Source of the DNA: Planococcaceae bacterium Storch 2/2-2
Lineage (GTDB): Bacteria; Bacillota; Bacilli; Bacillales_A; Planococcaceae
Length of the DNA: 64,000 nt
NCBI GenBank assembly: GCA_009740415.1
Contig: WOYE01000009.1
Span: 1,116,001 to 1,180,000, forward strand
Direction of reading: 5' to 3'
Both the position numbers and the translations under genes were made by a program. Positions 1-9,296 of this stretch are shown here, one piece after another. Position 1 is the stretch's first letter, and the number at the start of each line of letters is the position of its first letter. Under the pieces are notes generated by a model that was not told the origin of the DNA, searched no databases, and saw only the letters and a list, made by a program, of their open reading frames with translations.

Positions 1-1101
1 ACCGTCATCGTCACGCAACACGCGGAAGTCTTCTTCTTCCGGAACGTGTCGGTAAACGACCGTTTCCGATTCGACTTCTTCGATTTCGTAAAGCGGCGTC
101 TCTTCCGTTTCGTCGAGCAAGTCAGCGATCGCATACAATAAGTCGTCCATCCCTTGACGCGTCAACGTCGAGACAGGAACGATTTGAATCGACTCGTCGT
201 TCAACTCTTCTTTGAACATTTCTAAATGCGTTTCCGCATCCGGCATGTCCATTTTGTTCGCGACGACGATTTGCGGACGTTCTAACAGGCGCATGTTGTA
301 TTGCTCGAGCTCCTCGTTGATCGTCACATAATCTTCGTACGGGTCGCGTCCTTCCACGCCCGACATGTCGATGACGTGAACGATGACGCGCGTCCGTTCG
401 ATATGGCGTAAAAATTGATGACCGAGTCCGACACCCGCATGCGCGCCTTCAATGAGTCCTGGCAAATCCGCCATGACGAACGTGCGGTGATCCGACGTTT
501 CGACGACCCCTAAATTCGGTGCGAGCGTCGTGAAATGGTAATCGGCAATTTTCGGTTTCGCAGCCGATACGACAGAAAGCAATGTCGACTTCCCGACGCT
601 CGGGAATCCGACGAGTCCGACATCCGCGAGCACTTTCAACTCGAGCGTAATGCTCCGTTCTTGGCCGGGCTCCCCTTTTTCTGCAATTTCAGGCGCCGTA
701 TTGCGCGCCGATACGAATCGACAGTTTCCGCGGCCTCCTCGACCACCTTGTGCAATGACCGCACGTTGACCGTGCTCGACGAGATCGGCAATGACATCAC
801 CCGTTTCTGCATCTTTCACGACCGTTCCTGGGGGAACCGGAACGACGAGATCGTCACCATTTTTCCCGTGCTGTTTTTTTCCTTTTCCGTGCTCACCTTT
901 TGGCGCTTTAAAATGACGTTGGTAGCGGAAATCCATCAACGTTCGCAAACCTTCGTCCACTTCGAAAATGACGTCGGCACCTTTTCCTCCGTCGCCACCT
1001 GCTGGACCTCCGTATGCGATATATTTCTCGCGGCGGAATGCAACGACACCATCGCCGCCGTCGCCACCTTTCGTTTGAACGGTTACGTAATCAACAAACA
1101 T
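1..1101 (-). CDS. obg: GTPase Obg/CgtA, 3' end cut by the window edge
   Basis: Ribosome-assembly and stress GTPase that acts on the 50S subunit. The first 367 residues are visible and the frame stays open to base 1, so the end of the C-terminal domain lies outside. The N-terminal glycine-rich Obg fold begins [20 protein letters not shown] domain follows with the P-loop GFPSVGKST, the G3 motif DLPGL and the G4 motif NKMD. The ATG at 1101 is preceded by a good AAGGAGG Shine-Dalgarno site. In B. subtilis spo0B lies between rpmA and obg; here only a terminator and a promoter do. No complete ORF is possible because the stop codon is outside the window. Confidence 0.97.
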   Translation of the reverse strand, partial: MFVDYVTVQTKGGDGGDGVVAFRREKYIAYGGPAGGDGGKGADVIFEVDEGLRTLMDFRYQRHFKAPKGEHGKGKKQHGKNGDDLVVPVPPGTVVKDAETGDVIADLVEHGQRAVIAQGGRGGRGNCRFVSARNTAPEIAEKGEPGQERSITLELKVLADVGLVGFPSVGKSTLLSVVSAAKPKIADYHFTTLAPNLGVVETSDHRTFVMADLPGLIEGAHAGVGLGHQFLRHIERTRVIVHVIDMSGVEGRDPYEDYVTINEELEQYNMRLLERPQIVVANKMDMPDAETHLEMFKEELNDESIQIVPVSTLTRQGMDDLLYAIADLLDETEETPLYEIEEVESETVVYRHVPEEEDFRVLRDDDG

Positions 1102-1157
1102 TTCGTTCGCCTCCTTTTCATTGTCCGTTTCATACGGACAGTTGTTCATTTCTTCTC

Positions 1158-1186
1158 ATTATACATGAAACCGAATCATTCGTTAA
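1158..1186 (-). promoter_or_regulatory. Sigma-A-type promoter of obg
   Basis: On the minus strand TTAACG (1186-1181) and a perfect TATAAT (1163-1158) are 17 bases apart. They lie about 60 bases upstream of the obg start and just past the rpmA terminator. This suggests obg has its own promoter in addition to any read-through from rplU-prp-rpmA. Confidence 0.6.
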
Positions 1187-1189
1187 GAA

Positions 1190-1220
1190 CAAAAAAAGAG
1201 CTGCTCATCCGCAGCTCTTC
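1190..1220 (-). terminator. Rho-independent terminator after rpmA
   Basis: A 9-bp perfect stem (AAGAGCTGC pairing with GCAGCTCTT) with a 5-base loop is followed on the minus strand by a run of seven T. It sits a few bases past the rpmA stop codon and ends the rplU-prp-rpmA transcript. Confidence 0.9.
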
Positions 1221-1224
1221 ATCA

Positions 1225-1527
<303 letters not shown>

Positions 1528-1851
1528 CTACTTCTCTGTAATTTGAATATGTTCTGAATAGTCTGCTTCGATCGTCGCGAGGGCAACTACCATCGCTTCG
1601 ATAATCGTCTGCACTTTGTCATCTTCTTTTCCTTTCGGAAACGAGACGCTCAAATACCCACCGTCGTCGGCTTGGTCGATCACCGGCACTGTGTCAGTTA
1701 ACGCCAAAACAGCATTCACCGCACCGAAAGATACCGCTGATGCCCCTGCACAAACGAGGTCTTTTCCGTGTTCTGCGTAATCCGCATGCCCACTCATTAC
1801 GAAAGAATCGATCCGATCGCTCGGACCGCGCTCAATGATCACTCGAATCAT
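1528..1851 (-). CDS. prp: Ribosomal-processing cysteine protease Prp
   Basis: This 107-residue protein is the YsxB/Prp family protease that trims the N-terminal extension of L27 in Firmicutes, an essential step in ribosome maturation. The two catalytic residues are visible: a histidine in SGHADYAEHGKD (near residue 22) and a cysteine in LVCAGASA (near residue 34). The ATG overlaps the rplU stop codon (TAATG), so translation is probably coupled to L21. The operon order L21-Prp-L27 is the usual one in Bacilli. Confidence 0.95.
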   Translation of the reverse strand: MIRVIIERGPSDRIDSFVMSGHADYAEHGKDLVCAGASAVSFGAVNAVLALTDTVPVIDQADDGGYLSVSFPKGKEDDKVQTIIEAMVVALATIEADYSEHIQITEK

Positions 1852-2159
1852 TATGCGTTAATTCCTTCGATCACTACTTTCGTGTATGGTTGACGGTGAC
1901 CTTGTTTTTTACGGTAGTTCTTTTTCGGTTTATATTTGAATACAGTAATTTTCTTACCGCGACCTTGCTTGACGATTTTTGCAGTAACAGAAGCACCTTC
2001 AACGTAAGGAGCACCTACTTTTACATCGTCTCCGCCTACGAACAATACTTTATCAAAAGTAACTGTTTCGTCTGCAGCACCGTTTACTTTTTCTACGTAA
2101 ACTTCTTGGCCTTGTTCAACTTTAATTTGTTTTCCACCAGTTTCGATAATTGCGTACAT
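1851..2159 (-). CDS. rplU: 50S ribosomal protein L21
   Basis: Large-subunit protein that binds 23S rRNA. The 102-residue product begins [19 protein letters not shown] and has the basic C-terminal motif [19 protein letters not shown] typical of L21. The frame can be extended upstream, but the ATG at 2159 matches the family and follows the strong site GGGAGGTGCAATTC. It is the first gene of the operon and has a structured leader of about 170 bases that may be autoregulatory. Confidence 0.97.
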   Translation of the reverse strand: MYAIIETGGKQIKVEQGQEVYVEKVNGAADETVTFDKVLFVGGDDVKVGAPYVEGASVTAKIVKQGRGKKITVFKYKPKKNYRKKQGHRQPYTKVVIEGINA

Positions 2160-2164
2160 GAATT

Positions 2165-2327
2165 GCACCTCCCAAATTAGACTAAGACTCGCCTTCCGAG
2201 GTGTCACGAATGTGAGCTTATAACCACGTCAGTGCGGTTGTAGCACGGGTGCTACAATGGGAATCACGTCTTTCGTGTCCCACGTTCGAACAATTGTACA
2301 CATGAACCGTACGACCTTGTTAGAACT
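2165..2327 (-). promoter_or_regulatory. Structured 5' leader of the rplU operon (L21-leader type)
   Basis: Between the promoter and the rplU Shine-Dalgarno site lie about 160 transcribed, non-coding bases with clear pairing. One hairpin is GTAGCAC/GTGCTAC near 2246-2263 and another pairs GGGA with TCCC around CACGAAAGACGTG near 2260-2290. Many Firmicutes have a conserved L21 leader RNA at this position, thought to mediate feedback control. I assign it by position and structure only; a covariance-model search would settle it. Confidence 0.6.
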
Positions 2328-2333
2328 CTTAAA

Positions 2334-2362
2334 ATACTACCATTCCTCTTTCGGACTGTCAA
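2334..2362 (-). promoter_or_regulatory. Sigma-A-type promoter of rplU-prp-rpmA
   Basis: On the minus strand a consensus TTGACA (2362-2357) is separated by exactly 17 bases from TAGTAT (2339-2334). Initiation near 2327 gives a leader of about 168 bases before rplU. This is one of the best promoter matches in the window and fits a ribosomal protein operon. Confidence 0.85.
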
Positions 2363-2536
2363 CTGTTTTCCACGCACTCTTTTGAAACGATTTCGTTTTC
2401 TCTTTTTTCCGTTTCGTTCGAACATTTTTTCGCCTCATCCGTCCTATGAACCAATGACCGATCCCGAAAAAACGAGCGCTTGTCACCCTGTAGAAATGGG
2501 GTGCGGAAACGGAAACGTCTACGAGCAAACTCGCAT

Positions 2537-2567
2537 GAAAAAAGAGCCTCGCAACGCGAGACTCTTC
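2537..2567 (-). terminator. Rho-independent terminator after minD
   Basis: Stem AAGAG-CTCGC / GCGAG-CTCTT with one internal mismatch and a 3-base loop, followed on the minus strand by TTTTTT. It lies a few bases past the minD stop and ends the mreB-mreC-mreD-minC-minD transcript. Confidence 0.9.
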
Positions 2568-2572
2568 TAAAC

Positions 2573-3373
2573 TTACGAACCGGTAAACAACGCTTTCAAA
2601 CGACTGAAAAAGCCAGGCTTTTTCTCTTCGAGCGACATGAGCGGTACCGATTCGCCTAAAATGCGGCGGGCGATGTTGCGATACCCTTGCGATGCCCGGT
2701 TGTTCGGATCGAGAACGATCGGCTCTCCGCCGTTCGATGAAACGATTACTTTTTCATCGTCCACGACGATTCCGAGCAACTCGATCGACAAGTGCATCGT
2801 AATTTCGTTCACGCCGAGCGCTTCTCCGCGATCCATCAATTCACGACGGATTCGGTTAATGACGAGGCGTGGCGGTGGAATCTCTTCTTGTTCGAGCATT
2901 CCGATAATACGGTCGGCGTCACGGACGGCTGAAATTTCAGGCGTCGTCACGACGATCGCACGATCCGCTCCAGCGACCGCGTTTTGGTACCCTTGTTCGA
3001 TGCCGGCAGGGCTATCGATTAAAACGAAGTCGAACTCCTCTTTCAATTCCGCGACGAGTTCGCGCATTTGATCCGGGTTGACCGACAGTTTATCGCTCGT
3101 TTGAGCAGCGGGTAATAAATACAATTTGTCGTCGAATCGTTTATCTTTCACGAGCGCTTGATGTACTTTACAGCGCCCTTCTACTACGTCGACAATATCG
3201 TAAATGATTCGATTTTCTAATCCTAAAATAACGTCTAAGTTTCGGAGTCCGATGTCTGTATCGATGAGACAAACGCGCTTGTCATGAAGTGCGAGTGCGG
3301 TTCCGATATTTGCTGAAGCCGTCGTCTTTCCGACGCCTCCTTTACCTGACGTAATGACAATCGCTTCCCCCAT
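2573..3373 (-). CDS. minD: Septum-site determining ATPase MinD
   Basis: Membrane-associated ParA/MinD-family ATPase that recruits MinC to inhibit Z-ring assembly away from midcell. The 266-residue protein has the deviant Walker A motif KGGVGKTT near residues 11-18, the Walker B region FVLIDSPAG, and a C-terminal amphipathic helix (KPGFFSRLKALFTG) that serves as membrane-targeting sequence. It starts one base after the minC stop codon. In B. subtilis spoIVFA/FB lie between rplU and minD; here there is only a terminator and the rplU promoter. Confidence 0.97.
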   Translation of the reverse strand: MGEAIVITSGKGGVGKTTASANIGTALALHDKRVCLIDTDIGLRNLDVILGLENRIIYDIVDVVEGRCKVHQALVKDKRFDDKLYLLPAAQTSDKLSVNPDQMRELVAELKEEFDFVLIDSPAGIEQGYQNAVAGADRAIVVTTPEISAVRDADRIIGMLEQEEIPPPRLVINRIRRELMDRGEALGVNEITMHLSIELLGIVVDDEKVIVSSNGGEPIVLDPNNRASQGYRNIARRILGESVPLMSLEEKKPGFFSRLKALFTGS

Positions 3374-3374
3374 G

Positions 3375-4043
3375 TTAATAGCCTCCTATTTTCGTCATAA
3401 AGTCCGGGCGAATCGAACGGAGATCGTGCAATGCGCCGACCGTAATCGAACCGGACGGGTGTAAATACGCACATTGCATATGTTCCGACGCTTCGTACAA
3501 TGACGACTCTTCTGTTACGAGCTCGAGCTCGTCGGCAATCGCTAAGTGGGTCGCTTCCATCGAAGAAGCGGCGATGACTGCACGCTCTTCACCTAACGCA
3601 CCGGCGTGCGCGCTTCCTTTCAGCCGCCCGATAATGAAGATGTTGCCTGTCGCGACGACTTTCCCGTTCGGGTTCACGTCACCGACGACGAGCAAATCGC
3701 CTTCCGATTCGAGCACTTGACCCGATCGAACGATCCCGATATACGTTTTCGTCTGCATTTTTTTCAGACGTTTTTGGCATTCGTCGACTGCCATGACATT
3801 CGTCTCTACGTATTCCATAACGAACGGGCTATGTTCGGAAAGCACACGTTCGATTTCGTCAAGCATCGGGTCGGTACAATACCGGTTCCCGACGTTGACA
3901 CTAATTGCCGCTTCCTCTTTCATGGCATGATTCGTGACGAATGTTTTTAATTCGCTCAACAATGTTTCAAAGCCACATTGATCATCTAAATGCATAATGA
4001 GACCGTCTTTGCGGCCTTTCAATGTGACGTATGACTTCGTCAT
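3375..4043 (-). CDS. minC: Septum-site determining protein MinC
   Basis: Inhibitor of FtsZ polymerisation that works with MinD. The 222-residue chain has an N-terminal domain (about 1-100) and a C-terminal glycine-rich beta-helix (about 105-210) with the typical segment LLVVGDVNPNGKVVATGNI. The length is normal. It is tightly spaced with minD downstream and follows mreD by about 20 bases, as in other Bacilli. Confidence 0.95.
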   Translation of the reverse strand: MTKSYVTLKGRKDGLIMHLDDQCGFETLLSELKTFVTNHAMKEEAAISVNVGNRYCTDPMLDEIERVLSEHSPFVMEYVETNVMAVDECQKRLKKMQTKTYIGIVRSGQVLESEGDLLVVGDVNPNGKVVATGNIFIIGRLKGSAHAGALGEERAVIAASSMEATHLAIADELELVTEESSLYEASEHMQCAYLHPSGSITVGALHDLRSIRPDFMTKIGGY

Positions 4044-4063
4044 AGAGAAACCTCCTCCATCTG

Positions 4064-4591
4064 TTATATCGTCGGATCCAATGCTTCTCGACGCTTTTCA
4101 ATGAAAAATCGTAACGAATAACTAAATAAGATGATAAATAATCCGTTAGCGAGCGTCGTTGGCAAAAGCCTCTCAATAGCAAATGCCCGGAATGGCATGG
4201 AAGTAAACGAAACGGCTGTTGCAAAACCGAACGACAACATTTCAATGATCATAATTAAAACGATAGCTAACACTAACACGACCGAAAACTCTCGGTGGAC
4301 GCGTTCGATGACGAACGTCGCAACGAGGACGACGAACGGATAAATGAACGTGTACACACCGATCAAGTCGATATGGTACATGTCGTAAATGATACCGAAT
4401 AGAAAAGCATACGTATAAGCCGTTTTTTGCGTATCGTACGCCGTTAATAAAATGAGAAATGTCGCGAAAAAGTACGGGATGAGCGTATAGTAGCGCCCGC
4501 CCCATTCAATCGGCGAAAACAGACTGAACATCGGCTCCATAAAAAAAAGAGACATCGCGATAAGAGGGACGAGCACTCGATAAATCATCAC
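4064..4591 (-). CDS. mreD: Rod shape-determining membrane protein MreD
   Basis: A 175-residue integral membrane protein with about five hydrophobic helices, the usual size and profile of MreD, a partner of MreC in the elongasome. Recognisable features are the start MMIYRVLVPLIAMSLFF and the motif FLFGIIYDMYHIDLIGVYTF. Its ATG overlaps the end of mreC by four bases (ATGA), which suggests translational coupling. Confidence 0.93.
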   Translation of the reverse strand: MMIYRVLVPLIAMSLFFMEPMFSLFSPIEWGGRYYTLIPYFFATFLILLTAYDTQKTAYTYAFLFGIIYDMYHIDLIGVYTFIYPFVVLVATFVIERVHREFSVVLVLAIVLIMIIEMLSFGFATAVSFTSMPFRAFAIERLLPTTLANGLFIILFSYSLRFFIEKRREALDPTI

Positions 4592-5481
4592 TCGTCCTCC
4601 TTTTTCTCTTGCTTATGCGCACTGCCTGTTCCGTCTGTTCCGTCAACCGTCGACATGAGTCGATTCGTCACGACGACGTGATCGAGCAAGGCGAAATCAG
4701 CAGCCGGCTCAATGTAGACGAGCTTCGTTAACCCGTAATCGTCCGTCGAAACTTCTTTCACTTCCCCGATGAGCAACCCTTTCGGGAAAATGCCACCGAG
4801 TCCAGATGAAATGACTTGGTCGCCTTCTTTGACGTCCAAGCTCGAATCGATTCGTTTCATAATGAGTTCGCGGCGTTCGCCGTCGTACCCTTCAATCAAA
4901 CCGAAAATCGGCTTCCCTGCGATCATCGCTGATACGCGAAACTCTTTGTTTTCCGTCGACAACAATTCGACCGTCGCGGTTTGGCCCGTCGTTAAGACGA
5001 CTTTTCCGATGAGCCCTTCAGCTGTAATGACAGCCATATTTTTTTGCACGCCCGCTTTTTCACCTTGGTCGATAATGATCCGCTCTTCCCATTGGTCAGG
5101 GTTACGCGAAATGACCGTCGCTGGAATCGGGTCGTACTCTCTTAAACTATCTTGCTTCTCTACGAGTTGACGGAGACGTTCGTTTTCCGATTGCACTTCT
5201 ACGAGTTCCGCTTTGTTCGACGCGTATTCGCCGAGACGTGCTTTCAACCGTTTGTTTTCTTCGTACGTATTCATCAGGCCTTCTACATCGCCTAATACGC
5301 TCGTCACGAAATGAGCCGGCTTGGAAAACAGTGACTGTCCAAAGCCGACGACATCCGTCACGGCGCGCTCCGCTACGTTCGCTTCGCTACGTCCTTTCAA
5401 CGAGAAGGCGATGAGTACGACGATCGCGATCACTCCGACGAGCAAGACGATCAGTCGCTTATCCGAAAAAAATCGTCGCAT
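4588..5481 (-). CDS. mreC: Rod shape-determining protein MreC
   Basis: Bitopic protein of the cell-wall elongation complex. The 297-residue chain has one N-terminal membrane segment (about residues 9-27), a coiled coil (about 65-115) and the periplasm-facing beta-barrel domains with the family motif GLIGKVV. The acidic, charged tail ending KQEKKEDE is probably disordered. The gene is between mreB and mreD. Confidence 0.95.
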   Translation of the reverse strand: MRRFFSDKRLIVLLVGVIAIVVLIAFSLKGRSEANVAERAVTDVVGFGQSLFSKPAHFVTSVLGDVEGLMNTYEENKRLKARLGEYASNKAELVEVQSENERLRQLVEKQDSLREYDPIPATVISRNPDQWEERIIIDQGEKAGVQKNMAVITAEGLIGKVVLTTGQTATVELLSTENKEFRVSAMIAGKPIFGLIEGYDGERRELIMKRIDSSLDVKEGDQVISSGLGGIFPKGLLIGEVKEVSTDDYGLTKLVYIEPAADFALLDHVVVTNRLMSTVDGTDGTGSAHKQEKKEDE

Positions 5482-5504
5482 CTTAGCCGTCTCCTTTCCT
5501 TCTC

Positions 5505-6521
5505 TTAACGCATTTGCATCTTTTTAATGAGTTCGAAGTTGTCGAGCGCTTTACCTGTACCGATCGCGACACAGTCGAGTGGGTCTTCTGCGATGAATAC
5601 CGGCATGTTCGTCTCGTCTGAAATAACTTTGTCTAAGTTTTGGAGAAGAGCTCCCCCTCCTGTTAAGACGATGCCTCGCTCCATGACGTCTGAAGAAAGT
5701 TCTGGCGGTGTCGCTTCGAGCGTTTTCTTCACGCCGTCGATAATGCTTGCGATCGATTCGTCGAGCGCTTTCGTAATTTCGTGCGAACTAATTTCGAGTG
5801 TTTTCGGAAGTCCTGTGACGAGGTCACGACCGCGAATGTCCATCTTCTCATCGATATCCGCTTCTTTCGCCGATCCGATTTCGATTTTAATTTGCTCAGC
5901 CGTACGTTCCCCGATCGTTAAATTGTAATGTTTACGGATGTACGCGATGATCGCATGATCCATCGTATCTCCGCCGACACGGATCGATTCGCTCGTGACG
6001 ATACCGCCGAGTGAAATGACCGCTACTTCTGTCGTTCCTCCACCGATATCAACGACCATACTACCTGTCGGCTCCCAAACCGGCAAGCTCGCTCCGATCG
6101 CTGCTGCGAACGGCTCTTCAATCGTGAACGCATCTTTCGCGCCCGCTTGACGTGCCGCATCGATGACCGCACGTTGTTCAACGGATGTAATTCCGAACGG
6201 TACACAGATCATGACGTTCGGCTTTTTCCAGCTGCCGCCTGACGCTTTCGCTGCACCGGTCATGTAATGTTCGAGCATCGCGCGCGTAATTTCGAAATCC
6301 GCGATCACTCCATCTTTCATCGGACGTGTTGCTACGATCGAACCTGGTGTACGACCGATCATATTTTTCGCATCGCTACCGACTGCTACAATTTCATCTG
6401 TATTAATATTTTTCGCCACAACTGATGGCTCACGTAATACAATCCCTTTTCCCTTAACGAACACTAATGTATTTGCTGTGCCGAGGTCAATCCCGACATC
6501 TTTTGATCCTAATCCAAACAA
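5505..6521 (-). CDS. mreB: Actin-like rod shape-determining protein MreB
   Basis: Bacterial actin homologue that forms membrane-bound filaments directing lateral wall synthesis. The 338-residue protein begins [18 protein letters not shown], containing the phosphate-1 loop, and has the phosphate-2 motif [14 protein letters not shown] and the adenosine motif [12 protein letters not shown]. It is the first gene of mreBCD-minCD. A TATAAT box lies about 65 bases upstream. Confidence 0.97.
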   Translation of the reverse strand: MFGLGSKDVGIDLGTANTLVFVKGKGIVLREPSVVAKNINTDEIVAVGSDAKNMIGRTPGSIVATRPMKDGVIADFEITRAMLEHYMTGAAKASGGSWKKPNVMICVPFGITSVEQRAVIDAARQAGAKDAFTIEEPFAAAIGASLPVWEPTGSMVVDIGGGTTEVAVISLGGIVTSESIRVGGDTMDHAIIAYIRKHYNLTIGERTAEQIKIEIGSAKEADIDEKMDIRGRDLVTGLPKTLEISSHEITKALDESIASIIDGVKKTLEATPPELSSDVMERGIVLTGGGALLQNLDKVISDETNMPVFIAEDPLDCVAIGTGKALDNFELIKKMQMR

Positions 6522-6583
6522 AGTAGGCTCTTCCTTTCTCCTAATGAGAGTGCTTTTTACACTCGTCCACGCATGATATACAT

Positions 6584-6612
6584 ATTATATCGGAAAGTCG
6601 AATGAAATTACA
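6584..6612 (-). promoter_or_regulatory. Probable promoter of mreB
   Basis: On the minus strand TATAAT (6589-6584) is preceded at 17 bases by TGTAAT (6612-6607), a weak -35 match. It is placed properly in the 108-base gap between radC and mreB. Confidence 0.5.
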
Positions 6613-6629
6613 GTACCACCTGTATCCTT

Positions 6630-7328
6630 TTAACGGGAAATGTAACCTTTTTCTTTCAAACTGACAAAATTGTACTCCCCGATAATAATATGGTCGAGCA
6701 ATTGAATTCCTAAAATCTCCCCAGCTTTCACGAGCCGTTTCGTCACGAGCACGTCTTCTTCACTCGGTGTCGGGTTGCCCGACGGATGATTGTGCATGAC
6801 GATGACGGAAGCCGCCGACCGTCTCACCGCTTCTTTGAACAGCTCGCGCGGGTGGACGATCGACGTATTGAGCCCTCCGATGAAAATCGTCTGCTTATGT
6901 AACACTTCATTTTTCACATTGAGAAATAACGCGACAAAATGTTCTTGCTGCAGTCCAGATAAGTCGGTCATGACGTAAGCGGCCGCATCTTTCGGCGAAC
7001 GAATTTTGTACCGCTCTTCGCTCGACGCGCTGTAGACGCGCCTTCCGAGTTCAACCGCCGCTAAAATGTGCACCGCCTTCGCTTCACCGATCCCTCGAAT
7101 GCTCATCAACTCTTCGAGCGTCACGTCGCGAAACGATTGGATCGTCTCCAACGTTTTCAACAGCTCCATCGACAAATGAAATACCGAACGATCTTTCGTC
7201 CCCGTCCGCAATAAAATCGCGAGCAACTCTTGATTCGATAAGCTTTTCGCCCCTTGTCGAATGAGCCGTTCTCTCGGACGATCCGACTTCGACAAATCGT
7301 GAATGCGCCAACTAGTCGTCTGAAGCAA
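6630..7328 (-). CDS. radC: RadC/JAB-domain protein (UPF0758)
   Basis: A 232-residue RadC-family protein with an N-terminal helix-hairpin-helix region (SIRGIGEAKAVHILAAVELG, about residues 67-90) and a C-terminal JAB/MPN metalloprotease-like domain with the metal motif HNHPSGNPTPSEED. The cellular role of the family is unresolved; the old DNA-repair name is not well supported. Its start overlaps the end of maf by 17 bases. Confidence 0.93.
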   Translation of the reverse strand: MLQTTSWRIHDLSKSDRPRERLIRQGAKSLSNQELLAILLRTGTKDRSVFHLSMELLKTLETIQSFRDVTLEELMSIRGIGEAKAVHILAAVELGRRVYSASSEERYKIRSPKDAAAYVMTDLSGLQQEHFVALFLNVKNEVLHKQTIFIGGLNTSIVHPRELFKEAVRRSAASVIVMHNHPSGNPTPSEEDVLVTKRLVKAGEILGIQLLDHIIIGEYNFVSLKEKGYISR

Positions 7329-7923
7329 AGCGCGTCACCTTCTTCGGCTCAACGATCCCTTCTTCCATTAAGACGTGGACGAGACGAGCGACCGGCAACC
7401 CGACGACGTTGTTGTAGTCGCCTTCGATCCGTTCGACGCAAAGCGCACCGAGCGTTTGAATGCCGTATCCGCCCGCCTTATCTAAACTGTCACCCGTTGC
7501 GACGTACGCGCGGATGAGTGCTTCATCGAGCGCTCGAAAAACGACGCGCGTCCGTTCGTAAAACGTCCGTTCCTCCGTTCCGACGACGATCGACACCCCT
7601 GTGTACACGTCGTGCGTTCGACCGCTCAACCGGCGAAGCAACTCGGCTGCTGCCCGTTTCGTCGGAGGTTTCCCGAGCAAGTCACCGTCGATCGACACGA
7701 CCGTATCCGCTCCGATGACGACTCCGTCGACTCGTTTGGCCACTTCTTTACTTTTCAATGAAGCGAGCCTCTGGACGTAAGAAGCGACACATTCTCCCTC
7801 CTCACGACGAGGCTCTTCTACATTACTGACGTTCGTCGTAAAAGGAAGTTGCATCTGTTCCAGTAACTCTTTTCTTCGCGGCGATTGCGAAGCGAGCGTT
7901 AACGTTTGATTCAATTGTAACAT
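7312..7923 (-). CDS. maf: Maf-family nucleotide pyrophosphatase
   Basis: House-cleaning nucleoside-triphosphate pyrophosphatase, 203 residues. The family signature LASQSPRRKELL is at the N-terminus and the catalytic segment VVIGADTVVSIDG is near residue 70; the motif SGRTHDVYTGV is also present. In B. subtilis spoIIB and comC follow at this locus; here spoIIB is absent and folC comes next upstream. Confidence 0.94.
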   Translation of the reverse strand: MLQLNQTLTLASQSPRRKELLEQMQLPFTTNVSNVEEPRREEGECVASYVQRLASLKSKEVAKRVDGVVIGADTVVSIDGDLLGKPPTKRAAAELLRRLSGRTHDVYTGVSIVVGTEERTFYERTRVVFRALDEALIRAYVATGDSLDKAGGYGIQTLGALCVERIEGDYNNVVGLPVARLVHVLMEEGIVEPKKVTRFASDD

Positions 7924-8025
7924 CGTGTTTCCCCCTTTCCTTTCAGTGTAAATGAAAAAAGAAACAGTTCCTAGCTTTCTTTGAAAATGACGTTTCCGCC
8001 CTAATTTCTCGCACGCGTTTCACTT

Positions 8026-9231
8026 TTACAATTGCGCGAGCAAATAGAGCGAACCGGTCATGACGAGCGGCGTCGTCCGCGGGGCATCGATCATTGCACG
8101 CATGTCGTCGAGCGTGACGACGCGCGCCGACGGACCGATGAGTGCTTGGACGTCGCTTCCTCGTGCCGCTTCTTCATTGTCAAAATCGACGCAATACCAG
8201 TTCGAGACGACCGGGCGCAACACGTCGACGACCGCACGAATGTCTTTTCGCGCGAGCATGCCGATCGCGACATCGATCAGGTGACCGGGCCATTTTTGTT
8301 CGATCGACGCGACGAGCGCGCGGGCCGCTGCTTCGTTATGCGCCCCGTCAAGCCAGACGAATTCCCGCACTTGTTCGAAACGGTACGCGTACGTCGTCCG
8401 TTCGATCGCTGCCGTCACGCGCGATGCGTCTAACGGATAACCGATCGCTTCGAGCGCCGCTAAAGCGACCGCCGCATTCGACGCTTGATGGACCCCTTCG
8501 AGTAAACGGGACGACCACGTATACGTCTTTTCGCCTCGATACGTTTCAGGTAGTGGCGTCTCGACGGTAAAATCGGTTCCTAAAAAGAAGCTCGGTGCTT
8601 CTTGCATACGTGCGACCGTTTCGACGACACGGCGCGCGTCTTCATCGAGCGTTCCGACGACGACCGGTCGGGACGGTTTAATAATGCCTGCTTTCACCGA
8701 AGCGATCTGTTCGGTCGTCGAACCGAGAACAGCGACGTGGTCAAGTGCGATCGACGTCAAAATAGCAACTTCTGGCAAGACGACGTTCGTACTGTCATCC
8801 CGTCCACCGAGACCGACTTCGATGATCGCATACGTCGGGTTCCACGCACGGATCACTAAAAAGGCGATGACCGTTAGCAGTTCAAATTCGGTCAATTCGG
8901 CCGTCACGTCGACCGCGACGAGCTCTTCGAACGCCCGGTCGAGTTCTTCTTCGCGGACGAGGCGCCCGTTCAAACGCAATTGATCGTGCACGTCGATGAG
9001 CGCAGGAGACGTAAACAGTGCGACCGTTTCTCCGTGGGCGCGCAATAGCTCATCGATGAACGCGCCGGTCGATCCTTTCCCATTCGTCCCTCCGATATGG
9101 ATGACGGGAACGCTCCGCTCCGGTGAACCGAGCGCTTGCAAGAGGCTCGTCATACGGTCACCGTCTAAGTCGATCGTTTGGCGAACCGTGAGGCCCCATT
9201 TCGTAATGTATCGTTGAAATTGTGGAATCAA
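8026..9231 (-). CDS. folC: Bifunctional folylpolyglutamate/dihydrofolate synthase
   Basis: Adds glutamates to folates and may also make dihydrofolate. The 401-residue Mur-ligase-type protein has the P-loop HIGGTNGKGST near residue 45, the central motif VGLGGRDDSTNVV and the late motif WLDGAHN. The length is slightly below the common 420-430 residues. In B. subtilis folC sits next to valS; here the two are separated by more than 20 kb of ATP-grasp, hut and pilus genes, so this interval is a site of gene gain. Confidence 0.93.
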   Translation of the reverse strand: MIPQFQRYITKWGLTVRQTIDLDGDRMTSLLQALGSPERSVPVIHIGGTNGKGSTGAFIDELLRAHGETVALFTSPALIDVHDQLRLNGRLVREEELDRAFEELVAVDVTAELTEFELLTVIAFLVIRAWNPTYAIIEVGLGGRDDSTNVVLPEVAILTSIALDHVAVLGSTTEQIASVKAGIIKPSRPVVVGTLDEDARRVVETVARMQEAPSFFLGTDFTVETPLPETYRGEKTYTWSSRLLEGVHQASNAAVALAALEAIGYPLDASRVTAAIERTTYAYRFEQVREFVWLDGAHNEAAARALVASIEQKWPGHLIDVAIGMLARKDIRAVVDVLRPVVSNWYCVDFDNEEAARGSDVQALIGPSARVVTLDDMRAMIDAPRTTPLVMTGSLYLLAQL

Positions 9232-9296
9232 CGTTTTTCCACTCCTTTTCGCTTATAATAAGATGTATACAATAGTAGCACGAATGGAGAATGAAT